Positions 16,669-25,867 of a stretch of DNA of 64,000 nucleotides are shown here, one piece after another; position 1 is the stretch's first letter, and the number at the start of each line of letters is the position of its first letter. The notes under the pieces were generated by a model that worked only from the letters and a program-made list of their open reading frames with translations, made no database searches and was not told the DNA's origin. The stretch comes from Sphingomonas jatrophae (lineage in GTDB: Bacteria > Pseudomonadota > Alphaproteobacteria > Sphingomonadales > Sphingomonadaceae). The stretch lies in the NCBI RefSeq assembly GCF_900113315.1, contig NZ_FOZG01000001.1, positions 496,001 to 560,000 of the forward strand, read 5' to 3'. A program made the position numbers and the translations under genes.

Positions 16669-17787
16669 TCATGCCCGGAGCGCCACGTCAGCGAAGCTGA
16701 GCGGCAGCCGCAGCACAACCCTGTACCCTGCGCCAGTGGACCCCGATTCCAGCGACGCGCGCGAATCGTAGAGGACGTTCAACCTCCGGCGAACATTATT
16801 CAAGCCTACGCCGGTGCTGACGCGCTGGTCTTGCGAGATCAGCCCTTCGCCATCATCCTCTACTTGCAACCGAAGCCGACCTTTCTCCTCGGACGCCTCG
16901 ACGCAAATCGTGGCGCCGCGACGGGATGGGCCGACGGCATATTTCACTGCATTCTCCGCCAAGGGCTGGAGGATGAAGCTCGGCACCATGGCGCCGTAGA
17001 GCGTGGGCGGGCACGTCACCTCGAAACGCAGCCGCTCACCGAAGCGCACCCGCTCGATATCGAGATAGGCGGCGAGCGTTTCCAGCTCGTCCTGCAACGT
17101 CACCTGCCCCTGCGGATCGGCGGCGAGGCTGGCGCGGAGGAATTCGGACAGGCGCGCGACCGTCTCCTCCGCCGCCTCGGATCGCTTGGTGACGATCAGG
17201 CTGGAAATGCTGTTCAGCGTATTGAACAGGAAGTGCGGATTGAGCTGGAAACGGAGCGCGGCGAGCTGCGCCTGGTTGGACGCCGCCTGCGCCTCGGCCA
17301 GTTCGCGCTCCTGCGCGTGGGCGAGCGCGGTCGACATGATCAGGCCGATGCCCGTGACGTAGAGCGCGTAGATGAAGACGTAATTGCCGAACTTCTCGAT
17401 GATGCGCTGGATCTCGAAGGCGGGCATCGGAAAGCCCATCAGAGTCTCGCGCCCGAGATCGACGATGACCGAATCGAGCAGGGCATGGATCCACGCCATG
17501 CCGGCGGCGGCGATCGCGGCATCGAAGATGCGCAGCCACAGCGGCCATTCCCGGATTGCCCGCATCAGCAGGAACAGCGGCAGCGACAAAGCCAGCCCGA
17601 CGGAGACCGCGGCGGCGATGATCGGATAGCCCTGCCAGGCCATGTGCCCATCGTCGGCGAAACTCGGGATCAGAAAGGTCAGATAAGTGAAGAACCATAG
17701 GCCGCAGGTCAGCCAGAGACTCTGTCGTGCCCCGATTTCGTCCGCGCGCAATGCCGTTCCGCCCCTCGATCCCGACCTTTCAGGCAT
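16669..17787 (-). CDS. LytS/YehU-like sensor histidine kinase
   Basis: 372-aa membrane kinase of the His_kinase (PF06580) class. Four hydrophobic segments (about residues 25-42, 55-75, 86-105 and 135-155) precede a cytoplasmic domain with the phospho-acceptor H185 in LNPHFLFNTLNS, the class signature. FILQPLAENAVKYAV (N-box), VEDDGEGL and TGVGLNNVRRRL complete the ATPase domain. There is no large extracytoplasmic sensor, so the stimulus is probably sensed in the membrane. It pairs with the LytTR regulator downstream (4-bp overlap). Targets are not evident from the neighbours. Confidence 0.9.
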   Translation of the reverse strand: MPERSGSRGGTALRADEIGARQSLWLTCGLWFFTYLTFLIPSFADDGHMAWQGYPIIAAAVSVGLALSLPLFLLMRAIREWPLWLRIFDAAIAAAGMAWIHALLDSVIVDLGRETLMGFPMPAFEIQRIIEKFGNYVFIYALYVTGIGLIMSTALAHAQERELAEAQAASNQAQLAALRFQLNPHFLFNTLNSISSLIVTKRSEAAEETVARLSEFLRASLAADPQGQVTLQDELETLAAYLDIERVRFGERLRFEVTCPPTLYGAMVPSFILQPLAENAVKYAVGPSRRGATICVEASEEKGRLRLQVEDDGEGLISQDQRVSTGVGLNNVRRRLNVLYDSRASLESGSTGAGYRVVLRLPLSFADVALRA

Positions 17788-17973
17788 CGCCTGTGACGGG
17801 CACCATAGACTGGATCCGAAAAGGGTTCATGCCCGCGCCGTCGCACCGTGCGTCGTCTTCGTCGACGCGCGCGCGCCGGGACGCGCCCCCTTCGCAATGG
17901 CCGAAGAGTGTGAGACAAGGCGCGGCGCGCCGCCGTTTCGGGCAGGCGCACCGCCGTTCCGCAGGGGGCTAAA

Positions 17974-18666
17974 ATGGCGCTTACGTCAGCTGAACTGGCG
18001 GATCTTCTTCCGCCGCACTCCGTATTTTCGTGCTGCTCGGAGAGCGAGCTGGCACGGCTTCTTTCGCTGTCGACGCTGCAGTCGATGAAGTCGGGCGAAA
18101 CCATCCTGGAGCAAGGTGAGGAGGGCGATGCGATGCTCATCCTGCTTGAAGGGGTGGCGCGCGTCTCGATGGTGACGTCCAACGGACGCGAGATCATCCT
18201 CGATTATGCCGAGCCCGGCGCGGTGCTGGGCGAAATCGCCGTGCTGGACGGCGAGCCGCGCACCGCATCGGCGACGGCGCTGTGGAAGGGGCGCGTGCTG
18301 CGCATCAAGCAGCGCGCCTTCCTCGAATTCGTCGAGGGGCATCCCAAGGTTGCGATGGCGCTGCTGCGCGACATGGCGCGGCGCCTGCGCGAGAGCGATG
18401 CGACGATCGAGACGGACCGCGCCTTCGCCACCGGGCCGCGCCTTGCCCGCTTTCTCAAGCGGCTGACCGACAGCAAGGCGAACGGCCACAAGCTGGCGGG
18501 GGATCTCAGCCAGTCGGAGCTCGGCAATTTCGTGGGCATCAGCCGCGAGAACATCAACCGCCAGCTCTCCGTCTGGGCAGGCGCCGGGGTGATCGAACTG
18601 GCGCAAGGGCGCATCCGCATCCTCAATGGCGATTACCTGGCGCAGATTGCCGAAGCGGCGGAATAG
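17974..18666 (+). CDS. Crp/Fnr family transcriptional regulator
   Basis: 230-aa regulator with a cyclic-nucleotide-binding-like beta-roll (about residues 15-125; GETILEQGEEGDAMLILLEGVARV, GEIAVLDGEPRTASATAL) and a C-terminal helix-turn-helix (about 170-215; LSQSELGNFVGISRENINRQLSVW). The PRTASAT phosphate cassette is close to cAMP-binding members. The cysteines of an Fnr-type cluster are absent; only a CC pair occurs near residue 20. The effector is therefore uncertain, and cAMP is possible. It is divergent from the LytS-like kinase, about 190 bp apart. Confidence 0.88.
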   Translation: MALTSAELADLLPPHSVFSCCSESELARLLSLSTLQSMKSGETILEQGEEGDAMLILLEGVARVSMVTSNGREIILDYAEPGAVLGEIAVLDGEPRTASATALWKGRVLRIKQRAFLEFVEGHPKVAMALLRDMARRLRESDATIETDRAFATGPRLARFLKRLTDSKANGHKLAGDLSQSELGNFVGISRENINRQLSVWAGAGVIELAQGRIRILNGDYLAQIAEAAE

Positions 18667-18682
18667 CTCTCATTTACCGCGC

Positions 18683-18714
18683 GCGACTCGGGTGGGCGTG
18701 AAAGCGACTCGGGT
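18683..18714 (+). repeat. Direct repeat GCGACTCGGGT spaced by two helical turns
   Basis: Two perfect 11-bp copies at 18683-18693 and 18704-18714, 21 bp apart start to start. Each holds GACTC, a GANTC site of the CcrM methylase family found in Alphaproteobacteria. It lies upstream of the KTSC gene and could be an operator. Confidence 0.4.
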
Positions 18715-18761
18715 CGGCTCAGGGGGCGGAACGGTGATTCTGCGAGCACGTCCAGCGGCTT

Positions 18762-19001
18762 ATGCTGGGTGTCAGGCTGAAATCGTCGATGCTGGACCGT
18801 GCCGTCTATGACGAGGATGCGGCGACGCTGAGCCTTTGGTTTCGCGGGCGCGGCAAATATGTCTATTCGGGCGTGCCGCGCGCCGTGTTCGAAGCGCTTG
18901 CGGCGGCACAATCGGCCGGACGGTACTTCAACGAGGCAATCAAGGGTCGCTTCGAGGGGCGGTTCGACCCTGCCCGCCGGAGATTTCGCCCGCAAGCATG
19001 A
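18762..19001 (+). CDS. KTSC-domain protein
   Basis: 79-aa protein made of one KTSC domain: VRLKSSMLDRAVYDEDAATLSLWF, then YVYSGVPRAVFEALAAAQSAGRYFNEAIKGRF. The family is named for a Lys-Thr-Ser-Cys stretch (here KSSM) and is found alone or fused to other enzymes; a nucleic-acid role has been proposed. The start at 18762 keeps the KSS motif inside the protein. It lies downstream of the Crp/Fnr gene and a conspicuous direct repeat. Confidence 0.75.
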   Translation: MLGVRLKSSMLDRAVYDEDAATLSLWFRGRGKYVYSGVPRAVFEALAAAQSAGRYFNEAIKGRFEGRFDPARRRFRPQA

Positions 19002-19058
19002 CGCGAGGCACCGTTCCGGCATCGGCGCGTTTGAGTTTCTCTCTTTCGGGTGGATGTG

Positions 19059-19250
19059 ATGTCGGAGCGCGACCGGTTCGTAGCGGTAAGCTTGCTAACG
19101 CAGCGGGATCTCGACCGGTGGGGGAACAGCCTGCGCAACGTCTATCCCCTGGGCAATCCGGACGACTTCAGCGAACTGTTGCGGCGGATCGATGCCGCCG
19201 ACGCCGATCATCGCAGCGCGGGTTCGACAGGATCGGATCGGCAGAACTGA
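19059..19250 (+). CDS. Small conserved-looking hypothetical protein
   Basis: 63-aa protein beginning MSERDRFVAVSLLTQRDLDRWG and continuing NVYPLGNPDDFSELLRRIDAADAD. It resembles small sphingomonad proteins of unknown function that I recall with the same DRFxAVSLLTQRDL start; this is recollection, not a search. ATG 19059 is chosen because GGGTGG (19048-19053) lies 5 nt before it; the GTG at 19050 overlaps that site. It has no signal peptide or membrane helix and is acidic in its second half. Confidence 0.6.
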   Translation: MSERDRFVAVSLLTQRDLDRWGNSLRNVYPLGNPDDFSELLRRIDAADADHRSAGSTGSDRQN

Positions 19251-19328
19251 GGCGCGGAGCCGCATTCGACACCTTGCTGGCGCGCGCAGGGCGGAGCCGA
19301 TAGGGCGGAGCCTGTCCGTATCCCCGCC

Positions 19329-19332
19329 GGAG
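19329..19332 (+). promoter_or_regulatory. Ribosome-binding site before the CTG start of modA
   Basis: GGAG, 8 nt before CTG 19341. It is the only purine site correctly placed to start translation ahead of the signal-peptide codons. Confidence 0.4.
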
Positions 19333-19340
19333 CCACCGAT

Positions 19341-20081
19341 CTGCCGCGCTTCCTGATCCTGCTCTCGCTCCTGCTGGCCGGTGCGCCGGCGTCTGCAGCC
19401 CCGACGGTGCTGGCGGCGATCAGCCTGCGCGAGGGGATGACGCAGGCGGCGGCCGCGTGGGTGCGGCAGGGGCATGAGCCGCCGCGTCTCGTCTTCGCCG
19501 GCACGCCGGCGCTGGCGCGGCAGATTGCGGCAGGTGCGCCTGCGGATCTGTTCGTATCGGCGGACGAGGCCTGGGCGGACCGGCTGCAAGGGCAAAGGCG
19601 GCTGCGGCCGGGCACCCGCGCGACCTTCCTCGCCAACCGGCTGGCGGTGGCCGTGCCGCGCGGTCGCGCGCCGCTGCGGCGGATGGATGACCTGAGCTGG
19701 CTCGTCGGAACTGGACGGCTTGCACTCGCGGCACCGGAAAGCGTGCCTGCGGGGCGATATGCCAAGGCCGCTCTGGAGCGCGCTGGCTTGTGGCGCGGAC
19801 TGGCGTCACGTGTCGTGCGGGCGGACGACGTACGAGGCGCGCTCGCGCTGGTGGCACGCGGTGCGGCGGCGGCGGCGATCGTCTATGCGACGGACATCGC
19901 CGTCGAGCCGCGCGTGCGCAGCGCCGGGCTGGTGCCCGCGCGGCTGACCCCGCCGGTCCGCTACGTCATCGCCATCCCGACTGCAGCGCGCGATCCGGAC
20001 GCGGCGGCGTTCCGCGCCTTCCTCCTGTCTCCGGCCGGGCGCGCGCCCTTCCTGCGCGCCGGCTTCCTGCCGCCCCGGTGA
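19341..20081 (+). CDS. modA: Molybdate ABC transporter substrate-binding protein, probable CTG start
   Basis: Periplasmic molybdate-binding protein, about 246 aa. The mature part begins APTVLAAISLREGMTQAA and has LARQIAAGAPADLFVSADEAWAD, LALAAPESVPAGRYAKAAL and AAIVYATDI, the ModA pattern. The first ATG/GTG in frame (19407) is already past the signal peptide, whose coding sequence (PRFLILLSLLLAGAPASA) lies open in frame just upstream. A CTG at 19341 lies 8 nt after GGAG (19329-19332) and gives a complete signal peptide and normal length, so I call it as the start; a sequencing error upstream is the alternative. The gene overlaps modB. Confidence 0.75.
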   Translation: MPRFLILLSLLLAGAPASAAPTVLAAISLREGMTQAAAAWVRQGHEPPRLVFAGTPALARQIAAGAPADLFVSADEAWADRLQGQRRLRPGTRATFLANRLAVAVPRGRAPLRRMDDLSWLVGTGRLALAAPESVPAGRYAKAALERAGLWRGLASRVVRADDVRGALALVARGAAAAAIVYATDIAVEPRVRSAGLVPARLTPPVRYVIAIPTAARDPDAAAFRAFLLSPAGRAPFLRAGFLPPR

Positions 20082-20755
20082 GCCCGGACGCTGCCATCTG
20101 GGTGATCGTGGCGCTCAGCCTCAAGGTGGCGGCGGCGGCGACCATCGTGCTGCTGCCGGTCGCGTGGGGGCTGGCGTGGGTGCTGGCGCACAAGCGAGGC
20201 CGCGGGGTGCTGCTGCTCGACGCTTTGATCCACCTGCCGCTCGTCCTGCCGCCAGTCGTGGTGGGCTACGTGCTGCTGATCCTGTTCGCGCCCGCCGGGC
20301 CGCTGGGGCGCCTGCTGGACGCGATTGGCGTCAAGCCGCCATTGTTCAGCTGGGAGGGCGCGGCGATCGCCAGCGCGGTGATGGCGCTCCCGCTGGCGGT
20401 GCGATCTATTCGCCTGTCGCTGGAGGCGATCGAGCCCGAGGTGGACGAGAGCGCGCGGCTGCTGGGCGCGGGCACGCTGAAGCGCATCCTGCGCATCGCC
20501 TTGCCGCTCAGCCTGCCCGGCCTGCTCGCGGCGGCAGTGCTGGCCTTTGCCCGCGCGCTGGGTGAGTTCGGCGCGACGATCACCTTCGTCGCCGCGGTGC
20601 CAGGGGAGACGCTGACCCTGCCGCTTGCCATCCACGCCGCCTTGCAGGAGCCGGACGGCGAGCCGCTGGCGTGGCGGCTGTCGCTTTTCTCCGCGGCGCT
20701 GTCACTGGGCGCGCTGATCGGTGCGGACCTGATCGCACGACGGCTGCGGCGCTAA
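20078..20755 (+). CDS. modB: Molybdate ABC transporter permease
   Basis: 225-aa inner-membrane permease with five or six membrane helices. The binding-protein-dependent transport (EAA) loop is visible as ESARLLGAGTLKRILRIALPLSLPGLLAA, with GEFGATITFVA near the end, typical of ModB. GTG at 20078 overlaps the modA stop (GTGA). The ATPase gene modC is not present; the next gene is folE on the other strand, 13 bp away. The transporter must therefore borrow or find its ATPase elsewhere, or modC has been lost. Confidence 0.9.
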   Translation: MSPDAAIWVIVALSLKVAAAATIVLLPVAWGLAWVLAHKRGRGVLLLDALIHLPLVLPPVVVGYVLLILFAPAGPLGRLLDAIGVKPPLFSWEGAAIASAVMALPLAVRSIRLSLEAIEPEVDESARLLGAGTLKRILRIALPLSLPGLLAAAVLAFARALGEFGATITFVAAVPGETLTLPLAIHAALQEPDGEPLAWRLSLFSAALSLGALIGADLIARRLRR

Positions 20756-20768
20756 GGCGAGCCGCCGG

Positions 20769-21386
20769 TCAATAGCCCATCAGCTTGAGCACTTCCTGCC
20801 GCGAGCGCTCATCCTCGCGGAAGACGCCCATCATCCGGCTGGTCGTCATGGCGACACCCGGCGTGCGGACGCCGCGTGCCGTCATGCAGGCGTGGCTCGC
20901 CTCGATCACCACCGCGACGCCGTGAGGGTGGAGATGCTCCCAGATGCAGTCCGCCACCTGCGCGGTCAGGCGTTCCTGCACCTGGAGGCGACGCGCAAAG
21001 CCGTGCAGCACGCGCGCGAGCTTGGAGATGCCGACGACCCGCATATTGGGCAAATAAGCGATGGCGGCCTTGCCGATGATCGGCGCCATGTGGTGTTCGC
21101 AGTGCGACTGGAAGGGGATGTCCTTCAGCAGCACGATCTCGTCATAGCCGCCGACCTCGTCGAACGTGCGGCTGAGGTGGTGCGACGGATCCTCGCCATA
21201 GCCCTGGCAATATTCCTTCCACGCGCGCGCGACGCGCTTGGGCGTATCGAGCAGGCCCTCGCGCTCGGGATCGTCGCCCGTCCAGCGCAGGATGGTGCGG
21301 AACGCCTCCACCACATGGTCGGGCACCACGATCTTCCCGTCGGGGCCGCGCGGCGCGTCGATGCTGTCGGTGGCGAGTTCGCTCAT
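20769..21386 (-). CDS. folE: GTP cyclohydrolase I
   Basis: 205-aa zinc enzyme that converts GTP to 7,8-dihydroneopterin triphosphate, the first step of folate synthesis. Zinc ligands are C96 and H99 in SHCEHHMAP and C167 in HACMTARG. The segments [19 protein letters not shown] and [14 protein letters not shown] are canonical. The start at MSELAT (21386) is set by GGAAAGG (complement of 21393-21399), 6 nt before it; the upstream ATG at 21392 touches that site, and the longer frame to 21479 adds unrelated residues. Confidence 0.93.
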   Translation of the reverse strand: MSELATDSIDAPRGPDGKIVVPDHVVEAFRTILRWTGDDPEREGLLDTPKRVARAWKEYCQGYGEDPSHHLSRTFDEVGGYDEIVLLKDIPFQSHCEHHMAPIIGKAAIAYLPNMRVVGISKLARVLHGFARRLQVQERLTAQVADCIWEHLHPHGVAVVIEASHACMTARGVRTPGVAMTTSRMMGVFREDERSRQEVLKLMGY

Positions 21387-21826
21387 GGCCATCCTTTCCC
21401 TGTTGCCGAAGTGGGGAGTGCCGCAGTCGGCTTCCACTTTCCGGAACGCAGCTATGTCGCGCGCAGAGGGCGGCGGCAAGCGGAGGCGGCCGTCTGGGTC
21501 GATCGTTACGCACTGGCGGGATCAGGTGCCGATCCGTGGCGTACCGGTGCGGTCGTCTGGCTGGATGGACTGACGCACCTGCGTTCACGGCGCAATTCGA
21601 CAAGACTGTGAACGGCAGAGCGGCAGGAGTGCCCTTTCAGAAGCGCGCGCCTGACAATGCTGGGCTTTCTCCGCGATAAACTGAGCCGCGCTGAATCAGA
21701 ACGCCAGCCCAAGCCGCTTGCGTCGAGGCTGACGAGGTTGCGTGGTTGCCAGTGTCCAAGCCCTATCGTAGCAGCAAGGAGGGGTTCAGGAAGCGTGAAC
21801 GCTTTCCTGATGCGGAGGGGGTTTCA
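21387..21826. other. Intergenic region before the first RTX gene
   Basis: 440 bp with no recognisable gene on either strand. It contains the folE promoter side and, near its right end, a stem-loop described separately. It shows no repeat, tRNA or insertion-sequence end that I can identify. Confidence 0.4.
21786..21820 (+). promoter_or_regulatory. Leader hairpin and ribosome site of RTX gene 1
   Basis: TCAGGAAGCG (21786-21795), TGAA loop, CGCTTTCCTGA (21800-21810): a near-perfect stem with one bulge. It ends 4 nt before the ribosome site GGAGGGG (21814-21820), which serves the ATG at 21827. It could act as an RNA-stability or translation-control element. Confidence 0.4.
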
Positions 21827-24800
21827 ATGGTCGACGTTATTGCCGGGAACAGGTTCGCCAGCGGTTCGGAAGTCGATGTAGGCAGCGTGGGCCAATCGCC
21901 CTACAGCGTCGATCTCGCGACCTTGGCATCAGGCACTGTCATTAGCGTCTGGCAAGATACGCAAGGCATCTATGCCAGCCGCTACACCAGCAGTGGAGCG
22001 GCAATTGGTCCCGAAGTGCTGATTGCGGCGGGAGGGCGTCAGTCGACCGTGGTCGGCCTCGCCGACGGGAGCTATGCCGTAGCTTGGCTTGAGGACGTGC
22101 CGAGCCCGTCGGGGTACAACGGGTCCAAGGCGTTCGTGCGCGTGTTCGATGCGGACGGTGTGGCGCTGTCGCAGCCAACGCTCATGTCGTCTATTTCTTA
22201 CGGTTCACAATCCAACCTCATGCTGGTTGCGCTTGAAAACGGTGGGTTTGTCGGCGGCTGGTGCGTCAGCGCATCCGCAAGCGCAGTGCGGACGTTCGAT
22301 GGCGGCGGTACGCCGCTGAACGAGGATGCCTTCACGTCCTCCAGCATGGCTTCAAGCGCGGCCGCGGTTTCGCTTGCGGACGGCCGTGTGCTCGTCGCCA
22401 CCTCGACTATCTTCTCGCCCGCTAGCATCGAACTCCGTGCCTATGATCCCACGACCGGCGTGGTCGAACAGCAGGCAATCGGGCAGCGGACCCCCGCGCC
22501 GGGCGCTTATTTCAGCTACCCGTCTCTGACGCGGCTTGCCTCGGGCGAAATCGTGGTCTCCTGGCTGGAGATTTTGCAATCAAGCGCCATCGTGCGAGGC
22601 GAGGTGTTGACCGCAACCGGTGGGCCGACAAACCGCAGTTTCGCAGTTTCGGGAACATCTTCCATCTTGCCGACCGTGGCAGCGCTGGACGACGGTGGCT
22701 TCGTGCTGACCTACAGCGGCTCGTCACAGAGTGGCGCGACGGTATACGGTCAGGTTTTCGACGATGCCGCTGCAAAGGTCGGCGATGCGTTCACCTTCAA
22801 CGCGCCGGGTGACGTAGACGTGCGCAATGCGACAGTCGCCTCGATCGGCGCCGGCGACTTCGTGGTGAGCTGGGAATATCGTACAGGCGGTAACCTCTTC
22901 GATGCGTCGCTGCGCTTCTACTATGACAGCACCGAAGGGACGAACGCAGGCGAGACACTGACCGGTTCGCCCGCGATCGACATCCTGCTTGGTCTTGGTG
23001 GTGATGACACGCTGAACGGTCTCGGAGGCGACGACTTCCTGAACGGCGGCGCGGGTGCGGACGTGCTCAATGGTGGCGAGGGCTCCGACACGGCGATCTT
23101 TGACGATAGCGACGCGGCTGTCTCGATCGACTTGTCGACCGGCAAGACGAGCGGCGGCACCGCAGCTGGCGACACGCTGAACAGTATCGAGAACGTGGTC
23201 GGATCGGCTTTTGCGGATCGGCTGGTCGGTGATTCGGGTTCGAACCGACTTGAGGGTGGTGCCGGCGACGATGTGCTGATCGGATTGGGCGGCGACGACA
23301 CGCTCGATGGCGGCGCTGGCAATGACGTGCTGATCGGGCGTGGGGGCGGCGACACGCTCGATGGTGGCGCGGGAACGGACACGGCCGACTATTCGGCGAG
23401 CGCGACGGGCGTCGTCGTGGTTCTGCAGGGCACGCAGCGTGAGGGCGGCGACGCTCAAGGCGACGTGCTGATCGACATCGAAAACCTGCGCGGGTCGGCG
23501 TTCAACGACGTGCTCGTCGGAACCAACGGCGTGAACGTGCTGGAGGGGCTGGCCGGTGACGATATCCTGAATGGCGGCGTCAATGCCGACACGCTGAACG
23601 GCGGCGAGGGTAGCGACGAGGCCAATTATGCCGGCAGCGCCAATGCGGTGCGGGTGAACCTGGCGACCGGGCAAGCGGCGGGCGGCGACGCGCAGGGAGA
23701 CACGCTGATCTCCATCGAGAACCTGCGAGGTTCGAACGGCGGCGACACGCTGACCGGCGATGCGCGGGCAAACCGGCTGCTCGGCCTTGCCGGCGACGAT
23801 GTGCTCACCGGCGGTGCCGGGGACGATCTGCTGGTCGGCGGAGAGGGCAGCGACGTGGCGGTGTTCGGCGTGGCGAGCGGCGCGGCCAGCCTGCGCTTCG
23901 CCGATGACGGCGCGTTGATCGTCACCTCGGCCGAGGGCACCGACACGCTGCGCGAGATCGAGACGCTGCGGTTCACCGATCGTAGCATTGCCATCGCTGC
24001 GTTCGGCGCGATCAACACGACCTACCAGCGCTATGGCGGTCGTGCAGCCACGGACGGCGAGCTTAGCTATTGGGGAGGCCAGATCGCCTCAGGCGCAACC
24101 GTCGGCGACGTGCGCGGCGCGATCCTCGCCGATCCGCTCAGCGCGCGCGCAATCGAGGGCAGCTATCGGGAGTTGTTTGGCCGTGCCCCGTCGGACGCGG
24201 AGGTGGCGACTTGGCGCAAAATGTTTGGAGGCGAAGCGGATCTCGTCACGCTGCGCAGCGTGATTCTCTCCGACGCGGCGGGTATCGCGTATACGAACGC
24301 TGCGATCGACCGCCTCTATAGCGACTATGGCGGTCGTGCGGCGGCGTCGGGCGAGATTGATTTCTGGCGCGGGCAGTTGGCGAGCGGGACCACGCTTGCC
24401 GACGTCCGCGAGGTCTTGATCGGCGACGCGCTCGGCGCGAACATGATCAACGAAACCTATCTCGACCTGTTCGGCCGCGCTGCGGGTACCGACGAAATCG
24501 CGGTATGGCAGGGCATCCTCAGGGACGGTGCGGAGCCGAGCGCCCTGCGGAACGCCATTCTTTCCGATCCCGCAGGACGTGCGCATACCGCGGGGATGAT
24601 CGCCGACATCTATACCGATCTCGGCGGCCGCGCATCGACGGCAGCCGAGACCGAGGTGTGGATCGGCCTGATCCGGGGCGGCGCGAACTATGACACACTG
24701 CGCAGTGCCGTCCTCGACGATGGCGTCCTTGGCCGCCATGTCTCCGAGACGATCGACACATACTACCGCGACTATTTCGGCCGTGCAGCAGATGCCGGAG

Positions 24801-25153
24801 AGGTGGACGCCTGGCGCGGCATCTTCCGCAACGGCGCGGGAACCGACACGCTGCTGGAGACGCTGTTCACTCACCCCGATGCCTCGGCAGGCGGCGTCGT
24901 GCGGGCAGGTGGCACAGCCGCGGCAGACACCTTCCGACTCGGCTCGTCCGAGCATCTGCTGATCGAGGGCTTCGATCCCGCAGCCGACCTCCTCGACCTG
25001 CGCGGCTCCGCGCTGGCGAACGTTGATCCGCTGCTGGGCGCACGCGAGGTGACCAGCCTCGACGGCCGTATCGACGTGCTGCTCGGCGGCGGCGACGTGC
25101 TGCTCACCGGCATCCAGCTGAGCCAGCTCTCAGCAGGAGACTTCCTGGTGTGA
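21827..25153 (+). CDS. RTX/DUF4214 repeat protein 1, probable type I secretion substrate
   Basis: 1,108-aa protein in four parts. Residues about 1-370 are repeats of about 50 aa with DGS/DGGFVVSW-like cores ([36 protein letters not shown]), a probable beta-propeller. Residues about 371-680 hold four blocks of RTX calcium-binding nonapeptides ([18 protein letters not shown] and similar). Residues about 728-1020 are six DUF4214 units, each YxxxxGRxxxxxExxxW. The last 75 residues ([17 protein letters not shown] ... GDFLV) recur in protein 2 and look like the secretion signal. There is no N-terminal signal peptide. ATG 21827 follows GGAGGGG. No type I exporter genes lie nearby. Confidence 0.85.
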   Translation: MVDVIAGNRFASGSEVDVGSVGQSPYSVDLATLASGTVISVWQDTQGIYASRYTSSGAAIGPEVLIAAGGRQSTVVGLADGSYAVAWLEDVPSPSGYNGSKAFVRVFDADGVALSQPTLMSSISYGSQSNLMLVALENGGFVGGWCVSASASAVRTFDGGGTPLNEDAFTSSSMASSAAAVSLADGRVLVATSTIFSPASIELRAYDPTTGVVEQQAIGQRTPAPGAYFSYPSLTRLASGEIVVSWLEILQSSAIVRGEVLTATGGPTNRSFAVSGTSSILPTVAALDDGGFVLTYSGSSQSGATVYGQVFDDAAAKVGDAFTFNAPGDVDVRNATVASIGAGDFVVSWEYRTGGNLFDASLRFYYDSTEGTNAGETLTGSPAIDILLGLGGDDTLNGLGGDDFLNGGAGADVLNGGEGSDTAIFDDSDAAVSIDLSTGKTSGGTAAGDTLNSIENVVGSAFADRLVGDSGSNRLEGGAGDDVLIGLGGDDTLDGGAGNDVLIGRGGGDTLDGGAGTDTADYSASATGVVVVLQGTQREGGDAQGDVLIDIENLRGSAFNDVLVGTNGVNVLEGLAGDDILNGGVNADTLNGGEGSDEANYAGSANAVRVNLATGQAAGGDAQGDTLISIENLRGSNGGDTLTGDARANRLLGLAGDDVLTGGAGDDLLVGGEGSDVAVFGVASGAASLRFADDGALIVTSAEGTDTLREIETLRFTDRSIAIAAFGAINTTYQRYGGRAATDGELSYWGGQIASGATVGDVRGAILADPLSARAIEGSYRELFGRAPSDAEVATWRKMFGGEADLVTLRSVILSDAAGIAYTNAAIDRLYSDYGGRAAASGEIDFWRGQLASGTTLADVREVLIGDALGANMINETYLDLFGRAAGTDEIAVWQGILRDGAEPSALRNAILSDPAGRAHTAGMIADIYTDLGGRASTAAETEVWIGLIRGGANYDTLRSAVLDDGVLGRHVSETIDTYYRDYFGRAADAGEVDAWRGIFRNGAGTDTLLETLFTHPDASAGGVVRAGGTAAADTFRLGSSEHLLIEGFDPAADLLDLRGSALANVDPLLGAREVTSLDGRIDVLLGGGDVLLTGIQLSQLSAGDFLV

Positions 25154-25867
25154 ACTGAGCCTAGCCGCCTATGGCCAAGCGCTTCCGCATGACCACCAAG
25201 CAGGCGATGCTTGCCGATTGTGGTGATGTGGAAGCGTGGTGCGGGCCTTGGCTCCGTGTTCCGGTAGGTCGCCAGACACGCGTCTTTCTCGTTCCCGCGC
25301 GCGCGTTGTCAGTTGGGGACTGAAGATTGCGATTCCTCGACTCACAACGGGGGGTACGACCGACGACGAAGTCAGCTGATCAAGCTACTCTTCCGCCGCA
25401 AGCTGGTCGGAGTAGCCGACTACGGTGCCCGAGTAGCTTAGCCTCGATACCGGGAACGAGGCTGCCGCGCGGTGGCAGATCTTCACCCGCACACGGCGCG
25501 ACCCTCGCCAGTTTGGCGAGATCAACTATGTCGCGATTATCAACTGCCGCTCCTAGCACACGGCCGAGGATTGCGACGCCTACCTTGAGGCGCGGCGGGC
25601 GTGCGACACGCCGCCACAACCGACGAAAAACGTGAGCCTGCGCAGGATTGGCAGCCATGCTGATGGGCGGCCTACCGGGGCGTTTATGGTGGGGCGAGCG
25701 GGGCTGCTCGCTGCGCGACGACTCCGATAGCGATCCTCTGAGAACTTCAAGCGGCTGGGCCTGTCCATGTCCGCGCCATCCCCTGATCGGGGGATGACGC
25801 AAACCGCGGCCCTGCTTCATCAACAGGTGAGTCACGCCCGTCGTGGGTGGCGCAAGGGAGAGCGTCC
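25154..25867. other. 714-bp region between RTX genes, no confident gene
   Basis: It contains a possible 50-codon frame on the plus strand (25171-25323, MAKRFRMTTKQAML...) without a ribosome site. A further plus-strand stretch reads coherently (WQIFTRTRRDPRQFGEINY and onward) at about 25470-25560 but is cut by TAG codons on both sides. A 151-codon open frame on the minus strand (25380-25835) has no family resemblance. Base composition is like the flanking RTX genes. It may hold a decayed gene; I see no insertion-sequence ends. Confidence 0.35.
25777..25796 (+). promoter_or_regulatory. Leader hairpin of RTX gene 2
   Basis: CATCCCC (25777-25783) pairs perfectly with GGGGATG (25790-25796) over a 6-nt loop, 72 bp before the GTG start at 25868. 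It is in the same relative position class as the leader hairpin of RTX gene 1, though the sequence differs. Confidence 0.35.

Noticed and set aside
18728-18752. EcfG-like GGAAC-N16-CGTC before the KTSC gene
   Set aside because: The -10 would lie only 9 bp before the ATG, leaving almost no leader, and one consensus base differs.
23238-23247. GGTTCGAACC resembling a tRNA T-arm
   Set aside because: It lies inside the RTX repeat coding sequence with no acceptor or anticodon arms around it.
22980-23870. Regular repeats that could be mistaken for a CRISPR array
   Set aside because: The period is that of RTX nonapeptide codons in a continuous reading frame; there are no identical repeats with unique spacers.
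25380-25835. 151-codon minus-strand frame between the RTX genes
   Set aside because: No ribosome site, no recognisable motif, arginine/proline-rich; more likely an antisense open frame.
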